From Streptomyces sp. f51 (GTDB lineage: Bacteria > Actinomycetota > Actinomycetes > Streptomycetales > Streptomycetaceae), in the NCBI RefSeq assembly GCF_037940415.1, contig NZ_CP149798.1:1178001-1242000 (forward strand): DNA of 64,000 nt, given 5' to 3'. This document shows positions 1 to 7,183 of the stretch, in pieces (within the stretch, counting starts at the first letter, position 1; the number at the start of each line of letters is the position of its first letter). The translations under genes were made by a program, and so were the position numbers. The notes below the pieces were generated by a model. That model worked only from the letters and a program-made list of their open reading frames with translations, was not told the origin of the DNA and searched no databases.

Positions 1-685
1 CGCAGGTGACGAGGGCCTCGTCGTACTTGAAGGCGATCTCGTGCTGGCCCGGGTTGCACTCGCCCTTGGCGGACTCGACGGTGAGGCCGGCCGCCTGCAT
101 CTCGTTGCGGATGCGGCGCAGCAGGGGTTCGACGCGTCCGGTCCCGAGGACCGAGTAGTCGATATTGTACTGGTTGGCCGGGGTGAGCCCTCGGTAGCCG
201 GTGTCCCATGCCTGCTCGTAGGTGTCCTTGAAGACGATGAACTCCAGCTCGGTGCCCACCTGGGCGGTGTAGCCGAGGTCGGCGAGGCGGTCCAGCTGGC
301 GGCGCAGGATCTGGCGGGGTGCGGCCACCACCGGGGAGCCGTCGTTCCAGGCGAGGTCGGCGATGAGCAGGGCGGTGCCCTCGCTCCAGGGGACGCGCCG
401 CAGGGTGCCGAGGTCGGGGTGCAGCGCGAAGTCGCCGTAGCCGCGGTCCCAGGAGGACATGGCGTAGCCGTCGACGGTGTTCATGTCGGTGTCGACGGCG
501 AGGAGGTAGTTGCAGCCCTCCGTGCCGTGCTCCAGGACCTCGTCGAGGAAGAAGGCCGCGGCGAACCGCTTGCCCTGGAGCCGCCCCTGCATGTCGGGGA
601 AGGCCAGGACGACCGTGTCGATGTCTCCGGCCCCGACGAGGGCGCGCAGTTCCTCGACGGTGAGCGGGGGTGTGCGGTCTGCCAC
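1..685 (-). CDS. glnA4: Glutamine synthetase-like enzyme, GlnA4 type (N-terminal part, cut by window edge)
   Basis: The N-terminal 228 residues of a glutamine-synthetase-fold ligase; the rest lies left of the window. The start is GTG at 685, preceded by a strong AAGGAGG at about 694-700. The visible part has the beta-grasp domain (DGYAMSSWDRGYGDF) and the beginning of the catalytic barrel with the metal-binding ELEF motif and ECNPGQHE. The sequence and its neighbours (FadR regulator, gamma-glutamyl hydrolase) match S. coelicolor GlnA4, which glutamylates ethanolamine-type amines rather than making glutamine. That substrate is taken from the family, not read here. It is divergent from the regulator gene, sharing a 77-bp promoter region with an operator-like site at 719-740. 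Confidence 0.85.
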   Translation of the reverse strand, partial: MADRTPPLTVEELRALVGAGDIDTVVLAFPDMQGRLQGKRFAAAFFLDEVLEHGTEGCNYLLAVDTDMNTVDGYAMSSWDRGYGDFALHPDLGTLRRVPWSEGTALLIADLAWNDGSPVVAAPRQILRRQLDRLADLGYTAQVGTELEFIVFKDTYEQAWDTGYRGLTPANQYNIDYSVLGTGRVEPLLRRIRNEMQAAGLTVESAKGECNPGQHEIAFKYDEALVTC

Positions 686-718
686 CGGAAAAGCCTCCTT
701 GGGTCAGCCGAGGGCCAT

Positions 719-740
719 AAGGTATTGCGGAGAACCATTG
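719..740. promoter_or_regulatory. Operator-like site, copy 1 (AAGGTAT-N9-CCATTG)
   Basis: Lies in the divergent region between the glutamine-synthetase-like gene and the FadR-type regulator. The same spaced motif, with 13 fixed positions identical, occurs at 1599-1620 in front of the hydrolase gene. Inferred to be the binding site of the regulator encoded between the two copies. Confidence 0.6.
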
Positions 741-762
741 CTTGGGAAGGGGGCGCGACCTG

Positions 763-1500
763 ATGACGCGGGCGGAATCCGGCCGGGGGACGGGCGACCG
801 GCTGACGCCGGTCCTGCGGCCGGTGCGGGCGGGCAACGGCTTCGAGGAGGCGCTGGAGCAGATCCTCCAGATCGTTCGGCTCGGCCTGGTGCCGGGAGGT
901 GAACGGCTGCCCGCGGAGCGGGAGTTGGCGGAGCGGCTCGGCATCAGCCGGGTGACGCTGCGCGAGGTCCTGAAGGTGCTCCAGGACCAGGGTCTGGTCG
1001 AGTCGCGGCGCGGGCGCTACGGCGGCACGTTCGTGCTGGCGCGCACCGACGCGCCGGGCGAGCACGAGCTGCGCCGCCGGGTCGCCGCGGTCGACATCGA
1101 GGACGTACTGCGCTTCCGCGAGGTCCTGGAGGTCGGCGCGGCCGGGCTGTGCGCGACGCACGGCCTCGACGCCGCGCAGGGCGCCCGGCTGCGCGAGGCG
1201 CTGGAGCGGACGAACGACGCCCCGCTGGCCGACTACCGGCGCCTGGACACCATGCTCCACCTCACCCTCGCGGAGCTGTGCGGCTCCCCGTCCCTGACCG
1301 CGCGGTACGCGGCCGTCCGCGCCGGCGTGAACGACCTGCTCGACTGCATCCCGCTCCTCGTCCGCAACCTGGAGCATTCGCAGCGTCAGCACACCGCCCT
1401 GGTCGAGGCGGTGCTCGACGGGGACGCGGACGGGGCGCGCGAGATCATGCGGGAGCACTGCGCGGGCACGGCGGCGCTGCTGCGGGGGTTCCTGGCGTGA
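763..1500 (+). CDS. FadR-subfamily GntR transcriptional regulator
   Basis: A 245-residue DNA-binding regulator. Residues about 25-90 form the winged helix-turn-helix (LPAERELAERLGISRVTLREVLKVLQ, in two pieces), followed by an all-helical FCD effector domain. ATG 763 is preferred over TTG 742 because GGAAGGGGG sits 9-10 bp before it. It lies between a divergent GlnA4-type gene and a gamma-glutamyl hydrolase gene. Both promoters carry the same 22-bp site, so it probably controls itself and both enzymes in response to an amine or its glutamylated form. The effector cannot be read from the sequence. Confidence 0.85.
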   Translation: MTRAESGRGTGDRLTPVLRPVRAGNGFEEALEQILQIVRLGLVPGGERLPAERELAERLGISRVTLREVLKVLQDQGLVESRRGRYGGTFVLARTDAPGEHELRRRVAAVDIEDVLRFREVLEVGAAGLCATHGLDAAQGARLREALERTNDAPLADYRRLDTMLHLTLAELCGSPSLTARYAAVRAGVNDLLDCIPLLVRNLEHSQRQHTALVEAVLDGDADGAREIMREHCAGTAALLRGFLA

Positions 1501-1598
1501 GCGGGGCTCCTGGCGCGAAGGGGCCCCGCGTGAGCGGGTTCCCGGCGTGAGCCGGACGTGACGTGTGGAGCCCCTGTGTTCCGCTCCCCCGCCCCGCA

Positions 1599-1620
1599 AA
1601 GGTATGAGACCTTTCCATTG
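1599..1620. promoter_or_regulatory. Operator-like site, copy 2 (AAGGTAT-N9-CCATTG)
   Basis: Second copy of the motif found at 719-740, here 22 bp upstream of the hydrolase start. Its left part also forms a local dyad, AAAGGT-ATGAG-ACCTTT (1598-1614). Confidence 0.6.
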
Positions 1621-1642
1621 AAGCCGTGGAAGGGAGTGACGC

Positions 1643-2323
1643 GTGGGCAGGCCGCTGATCGGTGTGAGTACGTATCTGGAGACCGGGGCGCGCTGGGGCG
1701 TGTGGGAGCTGGAGGCCGCGCTGCTGCCGGCCGGCTATCCGCGGCTCGTGCAGCGGGCCGGCGGGCTCGCCGTGATGCTGCCGCCCGACGATCCGGCCCT
1801 GGCCCGCGAGACCGTCGCCCGGCTCGACGCGGTCGTGGTCGCGGGCGGTCCCGATGTCGACCCCGGCCGGTACGGTGCCGAGCGCTCCCCGCGTACGGGC
1901 CCGCCCGCGCACGAGCGTGACGCCTGGGAACTCGCCCTGATCCGGGCCGCGTTGGACTCCGGCACCCCGCTGCTCGGCATCTGCCGGGGCCACCAGCTCC
2001 TGAACGTGGCCCTGGGCGGCACGCTCGTGCAGCATCTCGACGGTCATGTGAAGGACATCGGTGTGGTCGGCCACCACGAGGTGATCCCCGTCCCCGGGAC
2101 GCTGTACGCCGGTCTCGTACCGGAGCGGTGCGCCGTCCCGACGTACCACCACCAGGCCGTGGACCGCCTCGGAGAGGGCCTCACGGTCTGCGCGCACGCG
2201 GTGGACGGCACGGTGGAGGCGGTCGAACTCCCCGGACCCGGCTGGGCCCTGGGAGTCCAGTGGCACCCGGAGATGGGGGACGACCTGCGGGTCATGCGGG
2301 GCCTGATCACTGCGGCGACCTGA
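1643..2323 (+). CDS. Gamma-glutamyl-amine hydrolase (PuuD-like, class I glutamine amidotransferase fold)
   Basis: A 226-residue cytoplasmic hydrolase of the peptidase C26 family. The nucleophile is Cys114 in GICRGHQ and the His-Glu pair is His208/Glu210 in WHPE. Enzymes of this type release glutamate from gamma-glutamyl-GABA and related compounds at the end of the gamma-glutamylated amine pathway, which fits the GlnA4-type ligase 1 kb away. The start is GTG 1643, preceded by AGGGAGTG. An operator-like site shared with the regulator promoter lies at 1599-1620. Exact substrate is inferred from context. Confidence 0.85.
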   Translation: MGRPLIGVSTYLETGARWGVWELEAALLPAGYPRLVQRAGGLAVMLPPDDPALARETVARLDAVVVAGGPDVDPGRYGAERSPRTGPPAHERDAWELALIRAALDSGTPLLGICRGHQLLNVALGGTLVQHLDGHVKDIGVVGHHEVIPVPGTLYAGLVPERCAVPTYHHQAVDRLGEGLTVCAHAVDGTVEAVELPGPGWALGVQWHPEMGDDLRVMRGLITAAT

Positions 2324-2425
2324 CCTGCCCGGCGCCCGCACCACGGTTCTTCGCCCCCTCCGCCCCTACCCGTCCCGATTCCGGGGGCTGCCGCCCCCAG
2401 CCCCCCTTCGGCCTGGACGGCCTCG

Positions 2426-2473
2426 TCCTCAATCGCCGGACGGCCGAGATTCAGCCCCTCCGGCGATTGAGGA
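2426..2473. terminator. Bidirectional terminator-like inverted repeat
   Basis: Perfect 15-bp arms (TCCTCAATCGCCGGA and its complement at 2459-2473) around an 18-base loop. It lies between the convergent hydrolase and LysR genes. This TCCTCAATCGCCGGA hairpin is, to my knowledge, dispersed at many Streptomyces gene ends. Confidence 0.75.
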
Positions 2474-2482
2474 GCCTGTCCG

Positions 2483-3406
2483 CTACGCCCCCCGCGTCAG
2501 GGACAGCAGGTCGCGGGCCGGGCCCGTGGGGCGGTGGCCCGTCGGCCATACGGCGCGCAGGGCGCGGGTGAGCTGGACGTCGGCGAGCGGGATACCCACC
2601 AGCCGGTGGGCCGACAGCTCCTCACCGAGGGCGAGTTCGCTGAGCACGGCGGGCCCCGCGCCGCTCACGGCGGACGCCTTGACCGCCGTCGTCGAGGACA
2701 GCTCGATCAGGGGACGGGCGAGCCCACCGAGCGCGGAGTCCAGCACCTGACGCGTGCCCGACCCCTCCTCCCGCAGGATGAGCGGCGTCGCGGCCAGCTC
2801 GGCCGCCGCGAGCGGCACCCGCCGCCGCGCCCAGGGGTGCCCGGGCGCCGTCACCACGATGAGCCGGTCGTGCGCGATGACGGTGGCGTCGAGACCGGAC
2901 GGCACCGAGAGCCCCTCGACGAACCCGAGGTCCGCCTCACCCGACAGAAGCCGCTCGGCCACGGCGGCGGAGTTCCCCGCGAGCAGCGACACGGCCGTGT
3001 CGGGACGCTGCGCGCGCAGCGCGATCAGCCAGCCGGGCAGCAGATACTCGGCGATGGTCATGCTCGCGGCGACCCGCAGCCGCGAGTCGCGCCGGTCGCG
3101 CAGCGCCTGCGCCCCGGCGTCGAACGCCTCGGCCGCGTCCACCACCCGCCGGGCCCAGTCCGTGACGAGCGCGCCCTCGCGGGTGAGCCGGGAGCCGCGC
3201 GGTGACCGGTCCACGAGCGCCACGCCGAGCATCCGCTCCATGGAACGGATACGGCTGCTGGCCGCCGGCTGGGTGATCCCCACCTCCCGCGCCGCACGTC
3301 CGAGGCTGCCGAGGCGCGCCACCGCGAGGAGCAGTTCCAGCGCGCCGAGATCGGGCACCCGGTGGGCGATCCCGGCACCGGGCCGGTCCTCGGCGCCGCT
3401 ACCCAT
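2483..3406 (-). CDS. LysR-family transcriptional regulator
   Basis: A 307-residue regulator. The N-terminal winged helix-turn-helix (LELLLAVARLGSLGRAAREVG, ITQPAASSRI) is followed by a type-2 periplasmic-binding-like effector domain. ATG 3406 has AGGA about 9 bp upstream. It is divergent from a TDT-family transporter gene 95 bp away. The gap holds a perfect dyad of the T-N11-A kind used by LysR proteins, so it probably controls the transporter. The inducer is unknown; a dicarboxylate, sulfite or tellurite-type anion would fit TDT transporters. Confidence 0.85.
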   Translation of the reverse strand: MGSGAEDRPGAGIAHRVPDLGALELLLAVARLGSLGRAAREVGITQPAASSRIRSMERMLGVALVDRSPRGSRLTREGALVTDWARRVVDAAEAFDAGAQALRDRRDSRLRVAASMTIAEYLLPGWLIALRAQRPDTAVSLLAGNSAAVAERLLSGEADLGFVEGLSVPSGLDATVIAHDRLIVVTAPGHPWARRRVPLAAAELAATPLILREEGSGTRQVLDSALGGLARPLIELSSTTAVKASAVSGAGPAVLSELALGEELSAHRLVGIPLADVQLTRALRAVWPTGHRPTGPARDLLSLTRGA

Positions 3407-3428
3407 GACGATCCTCAGACCCGCTGCT

Positions 3429-3445
3429 CATAAACCCAGCTTATG
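3429..3445. promoter_or_regulatory. LysR-type operator candidate (CATAA-N7-TTATG)
   Basis: A perfect 5-bp inverted repeat with a 7-bp spacer in the 95-bp divergent region between the LysR regulator and the transporter. It fits the LysR T-N11-A pattern and is AT-rich against a very GC-rich background. Confidence 0.55.
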
Positions 3446-3501
3446 TCGTCATAGGTGCGCACTCCCTGGTGGGGAGTCCGCCGGGGCGCGACCGTGGTGT
3501 C

Positions 3502-4653
3502 ATGGTCACCGCAGCCCAGCCCTTGTCCGCCCATCAGGCGGGAACCGTCCCCGACACGAAGACCCCCCGTGTCCCGGGAAACCGCGTCGTCACCGCGGTC
3601 CGTCAGCTCGGCCCGAACTGGTACGCCTCCGTGATGGGCACCGCGATCGTGGCCACGGCGGGAGCCGGGCTCCCGGTGGACGTGCCCGGTCTGCGCACCA
3701 CCTGCACCGTCGTGTGGGCCCTCTCGCTCACCCTGTTGGTGTCGCTGCTGGCCGCCCGCGCGCTGCACTGGGCCCACCACAGCGACCAGGCCCGCGCCCA
3801 CCTCCTCGACCCGGCCGTGGCCCCGTTCTACGGCTGCCTCTCGATGGCCCTGCTCGCCGTGGGCGGCGGCACGCTGCTGGTCGGCCGGGACTGGATCGGG
3901 ACACCGGCCGCGGTCGCCGTGGACACCGTGCTGTTCACCGCGGGGACGCTGATCGGGCTCGCCGCCGCCGTGGCCGTCCCGTATCTCATGGTCGTACGGC
4001 ATCGCATCGAGCCCGGGCAGGCGTCCCCCGTGTGGCTGCTGCCGATCGTCGCCCCCATGGTGTCGGCCGCGCTCGGCCCGCTCCTCGTCCCCCACCTGCC
4101 GGCCGGGCAGCCCCGGGAGACCCTGCTCCTCGCCTGTGTCGCGATGTTCGGGATCAGCCTGGTGGCCACCTTCGTGATGCTGCCCATGATCTTCGCGCGG
4201 CTCGTCACCTCGGGTCCGCTGCCGCTCGCGCTCACCCCGACGCTGTTCCTGGTGCTCGGCCCGCTGGGCCAGTCGACGACCGCGGTGGGCAAGTTCGCGG
4301 ACGCCGCCCCCGGTGTGGTGCCCGCCCCCTACGACCAGGGCTTCGCGCTGCTCGCCGTCCTCTACGGCGTCCCCGTGCTGGGCTTCGCGCTGCTGTGGCT
4401 CGCGCTGGCCGTCGCCATGACCGTACGGGCCCGCCGCCAGGGCATGGGTTTCGCGATGACCTGGTGGGCCTTCACATTCCCGGTGGGCACCTGTGTCACC
4501 GGCGCGGAGGGCCTGGCCCGGCACACGGGCCTGCCCGCCTTCCAGGCACTGGCCGTGGCCCTGTACGTCCTGCTGCTGACCGCCTGGTCGGTGGCCGCGG
4601 TCAGGACGGCCCACGGCCTGCTCACGGGCAGGCTGCTCGCCGCCCCCCGGTGA
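3502..4653 (+). CDS. TDT-family (TehA/SLAC1-like) membrane transporter
   Basis: A 383-residue integral membrane protein with about ten hydrophobic helices, beginning at NWYASVMGTAIVATAGAG (residues about 36-53). This is the layout of the tellurite-resistance/C4-dicarboxylate (TDT) family, whose members include TehA, malic acid permease Mae1, sulfite exporter Ssu1 and plant SLAC1 anion channels. The substrate cannot be assigned. ATG 3502 is chosen over GTG 3469 because the extra residues are not conserved-looking. It ends at a hairpin that includes its own stop codon. Regulation by the divergent LysR protein is likely. Confidence 0.75.
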   Translation: MVTAAQPLSAHQAGTVPDTKTPRVPGNRVVTAVRQLGPNWYASVMGTAIVATAGAGLPVDVPGLRTTCTVVWALSLTLLVSLLAARALHWAHHSDQARAHLLDPAVAPFYGCLSMALLAVGGGTLLVGRDWIGTPAAVAVDTVLFTAGTLIGLAAAVAVPYLMVVRHRIEPGQASPVWLLPIVAPMVSAALGPLLVPHLPAGQPRETLLLACVAMFGISLVATFVMLPMIFARLVTSGPLPLALTPTLFLVLGPLGQSTTAVGKFADAAPGVVPAPYDQGFALLAVLYGVPVLGFALLWLALAVAMTVRARRQGMGFAMTWWAFTFPVGTCVTGAEGLARHTGLPAFQALAVALYVLLLTAWSVAAVRTAHGLLTGRLLAAPR

Positions 4654-4689
4654 GACGCCGCGGCGGCCCGGCGCCGCCAAAGCGTCTCA
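4651..4689. terminator. Compact bidirectional terminator spanning both stop codons
   Basis: Arms TGAGACGC (4651-4658) and GCGTCTCA (4682-4689) enclose a second GC-rich dyad. The left arm starts with the TGA of the transporter. The right arm contains the stop of the convergent DUF1905 gene. Confidence 0.7.
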
Positions 4690-5022
4690 ACCGCCCACCA
4701 CGACCCCTGAAGCGCCTAGTGGGCCCGGGGGTTCGTGGAGGCGGACGGTCATCCCCACCGTCACGTCGTCTCCTGCCGAGAGGCCGGCCGGCTTGCGCAC
4801 GGCCGCCTTGAGCGGCAGCAGATAGCCGCCGTCCCGCGGGAAGAGCGACGTCTGGAAGACGACCTCGCCGATCCGGGCCTCGACCGGGATCACGCCCCAG
4901 CCGTAGGTGGCCATCGCGGCCACCTCGCGGACGTCGGCCGACTCCTCGTCCGGCAAGCGGACGAAGTAGTACGGCGACGGCCCGCGCCATTCGATCACCG
5001 GGCCGGAAAAGTCGAACTCCAT
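4687..5022 (-). CDS. DUF1905-domain protein
   Basis: A small 111-residue cytoplasmic protein made of one DUF1905 domain: a beta-barrel, with FDFSGPVIEW near the start and GYLLPLKAAVRKPAGLSAGDDVTVGM split across the middle. The function of this family is not established; it is often fused or adjacent to bacteriocin-resistance YdeI-like proteins, but no such partner is here. It converges on the transporter with a shared terminator. Start ATG 5022. Confidence 0.75.
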   Translation of the reverse strand: MEFDFSGPVIEWRGPSPYYFVRLPDEESADVREVAAMATYGWGVIPVEARIGEVVFQTSLFPRDGGYLLPLKAAVRKPAGLSAGDDVTVGMTVRLHEPPGPLGASGVVVGG

Positions 5023-5405
5023 GCGGTCGGTCTCCCTCCACGGGGACGGTCAAGACGGGCGAGGGACCCGGTACGGGCTCCCGTTCGTGTCGCTCCGGAC
5101 ATGGCGGGACCTCCCCTTACGCCGACGACCGTCGCGGACCCGCAGAGTGTGCGCGTACCGCGTGGACGAGGTCAACGTCGGTGATCACGCCCGACCGCGC
5201 ATCGGCGGAGCGGCGACAGGCCCCGCCGCATGTGCACGGTGACCCGCCCCGTGTCGAGACCGCGGAAGCATGCCGGAGCACACAGATGGGCAGTGTGACG
5301 TGTCACAGACAGCACGGCGTCACTGTGGGAACTTCAAGTGCCCTTCCAGCCAGCCCAGTTGGCGAAGGGCTGCGAGGGGGGTGGCCCGCGTGTGGAGAGG
5401 ATCGA
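5023..5405. promoter_or_regulatory. Promoter region of the oxygenase operon with a TGTGAC dyad
   Basis: A 383-bp stretch without a convincing gene. At 5294-5307 it contains the dyad TGTGAC-GT-GTCACA, about 100 bp before the oxygenase start. This is a plausible operator, but no regulator gene is adjacent to suggest which protein binds it. Confidence 0.4.
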
Positions 5406-6275
5406 ATGCGCTCTTTGGAAGCCCTGACGCTTGATCAGGTGGTCGACACGGCCCGCTATCCCCTGTCCGAACTCACCAGCGCCCCGGGACGGGCCGTGGT
5501 CTCCCGCGCCCGGCGCGAGCTGTCCGCGCTCGGCTGCACCGTGCTGCCGGACTTCATCCGCCCGTCGCTGCGCGAGGTGCTGCGGCAGGAGTGCTCGGCC
5601 ATCGCCCCCCGGGCGCATCACGACGTCGAGACGGTGAACGTCTACAACATCGCGGTGGACACGGCACTGCCGCCGGACCACCCGGGCCGCAGGACCTTCG
5701 AGCGGGGCAACGCGTTCGTCGCACGGGACCGCGTCCCCGCGGACTCGCTCATCAGCAGGCTCTACTCCGACACGGTCTTCCGGCGCTTCGTCGCCGACTG
5801 CTTCGAACTGCCGGAGCTGCACGAGCTGGCGGACCCGCTCTCCGGGCTGGTCCTCAACGTCGTCGCGCCGGGCATGGAGCACCCCTGGCACTTCGACACC
5901 AACGAGTTCACCGTGAGCATGCTCACCCAGCAGGCGCAGGTCGGCGGCGTCTTCGAGTACTGCCCGAACATCCGGACCGCGCGGGACGAGAACTTCGACG
6001 ACGTCCGGGACGTGCTGGACGGCAGGGGCGAACGGCTGACCCGGCGCCTCCCCCTGCAACCGGGTGACCTGCAACTGTTCAAGGGGCGCTACTCGCTGCA
6101 CCGGGTGAGCCCGGTGCGCGGCGAGACAGCGCGCCACTCCGCGATCTTCGCCTACAGCGAGCGCCCCGGAGTCGTCGGGAGCGTGGAGCGGACCCGGCAG
6201 CTCTTCGGCCGGGTGCTGCCCGAGCACCTGGCGGCCGAGGGCCGTGCCGTCCGCGGCGACCGGCTCCTCGACTAG
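5406..6275 (+). CDS. BesD/HalD-like Fe(II)/2-oxoglutarate oxygenase (predicted hydroxylase)
   Basis: A 289-residue non-heme iron enzyme. The facial triad is His162-x-Asp164 (in WHFDTNEFTVSMLTQ) and His232 (in YSLHRVSP), with a candidate 2-oxoglutarate-binding Arg243 eleven residues later. The WHFD..EFTV..L..Q...GG.FEY pattern resembles the BesD family of free-amino-acid halogenases and hydroxylases. The Asp is present, and halogenases replace it with Gly or Ala, so hydroxylation is expected. ATG 5406 follows GGAGAGG by 5-6 bp. First gene of a three-gene operon with a methyltransferase (62-bp gap) and a carnitine-type acyltransferase. The substrate is not known; BesD relatives act on lysine-like amino acids. 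Confidence 0.75.
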   Translation: MRSLEALTLDQVVDTARYPLSELTSAPGRAVVSRARRELSALGCTVLPDFIRPSLREVLRQECSAIAPRAHHDVETVNVYNIAVDTALPPDHPGRRTFERGNAFVARDRVPADSLISRLYSDTVFRRFVADCFELPELHELADPLSGLVLNVVAPGMEHPWHFDTNEFTVSMLTQQAQVGGVFEYCPNIRTARDENFDDVRDVLDGRGERLTRRLPLQPGDLQLFKGRYSLHRVSPVRGETARHSAIFAYSERPGVVGSVERTRQLFGRVLPEHLAAEGRAVRGDRLLD

Positions 6276-6337
6276 CGGCAACCCGCAGTCGCCGTAGGCC
6301 GTTTCCCCCCGCGCGATCCCACGGAGGAGTAAGCCCT

Positions 6338-7183
6338 GTGCGTTTCGACGTGACCGGAAAAGTCACACTCGACCACATCTACGACCAGCCCGATCCGCGC
6401 ACCTATTTCAGCGTGCTGCGCCCGCTCGACTACGACGTTCCACAGCAGGCCAAGCCGTGGTTCGCCAAGATCATCACGGAGTACCGGGAGACCCGGGACG
6501 TGGCCGTGCCCAAGGTCCTGGACATCGGCTGCTCGTACGGGATCAACGCCGCGCTGCTGAAGTACGACGCCACCATGGACGAGCTGTACACGCGCTACGG
6601 CGACGCGGAGCGCGCGGGTGTGAGCCGCGAGGCCCTGCTGGCCCGCGACCGGGAGCTGGCACGGTCGCGCAGGCCCCCGCAGGCGATCCGCTTCGTCGGC
6701 CTCGACACCTCCGCCCCCGCGCTGTCCTACGCCCGCGAGGCCGGTTTCCTCGACGACGTGGTGCACGCCGACCTGGAGCGGCACGAGCCCACGGCGCCAC
6801 AGCGCGCCAGGCTCTCGGGCACGGACCTGGTGATCTCGACGGGCTGCGTCGGCTACGTCACCGAGCGGACGCTCACGCGCGTCGTCCGGGCGCAGGGCGA
6901 CCGCCGGCCCTGGATGGCGCACTTCGTGCTGCGGATGTTCCCGTTCGACCCCGTCGAGCGCGCGCTGGCGGATCTGGGCTACCGGACCGTCCGCGTCGAC
7001 GAGGTCTTCCGACAGCGGCGCTTCGCCTCCGCGCAGGAGCAGGCGCTCGTCCTCGACGGCATGTCGGCCGCGGGGGTGGATCCAGAGGGCCTGGAGACGG
7101 AAGGCTGGCTGTACGCACAGCTCTATCTGTCCCGGCCGTACGACATCACGGGTACCGACGAACCGAATCGAGAACAGAGTTGA
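6338..7183 (+). CDS. Class I SAM-dependent methyltransferase
   Basis: A 281-residue methyltransferase. Motif I is VLDIGCSYG at residues about 59-67. RFVGLDTSAPALSYAREAGF supplies the acidic motif II region, and DLVISTGCVGYV matches motif IV. GTG 6338 follows GGAGGA by 9 bp. The sequence does not match well-known natural-product N- or O-methyltransferases that I can name. Its place between an amino-acid-type oxygenase and a carnitine-type acyltransferase suggests it methylates the same small molecule, perhaps at nitrogen. The next gene starts inside its stop codon, so the two are translationally coupled. Confidence 0.75.
   Translation: MRFDVTGKVTLDHIYDQPDPRTYFSVLRPLDYDVPQQAKPWFAKIITEYRETRDVAVPKVLDIGCSYGINAALLKYDATMDELYTRYGDAERAGVSREALLARDRELARSRRPPQAIRFVGLDTSAPALSYAREAGFLDDVVHADLERHEPTAPQRARLSGTDLVISTGCVGYVTERTLTRVVRAQGDRRPWMAHFVLRMFPFDPVERALADLGYRTVRVDEVFRQRRFASAQEQALVLDGMSAAGVDPEGLETEGWLYAQLYLSRPYDITGTDEPNREQS

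Noticed and set aside
5294..5307. CRP/FNR binding site at the TGTGAC dyad
   Set aside because: CRP sites have TGTGA-N6-TCACA; here the spacer between TGTGA and TCACA is 4 bp, so it is kept only as an unassigned dyad.
5406..6275. Halogenase activity for the BesD-like enzyme
   Set aside because: The metal-ligand Asp164 is present in HxD. Halogenases of this family replace it with Gly or Ala to make room for chloride, so hydroxylation is the better reading.
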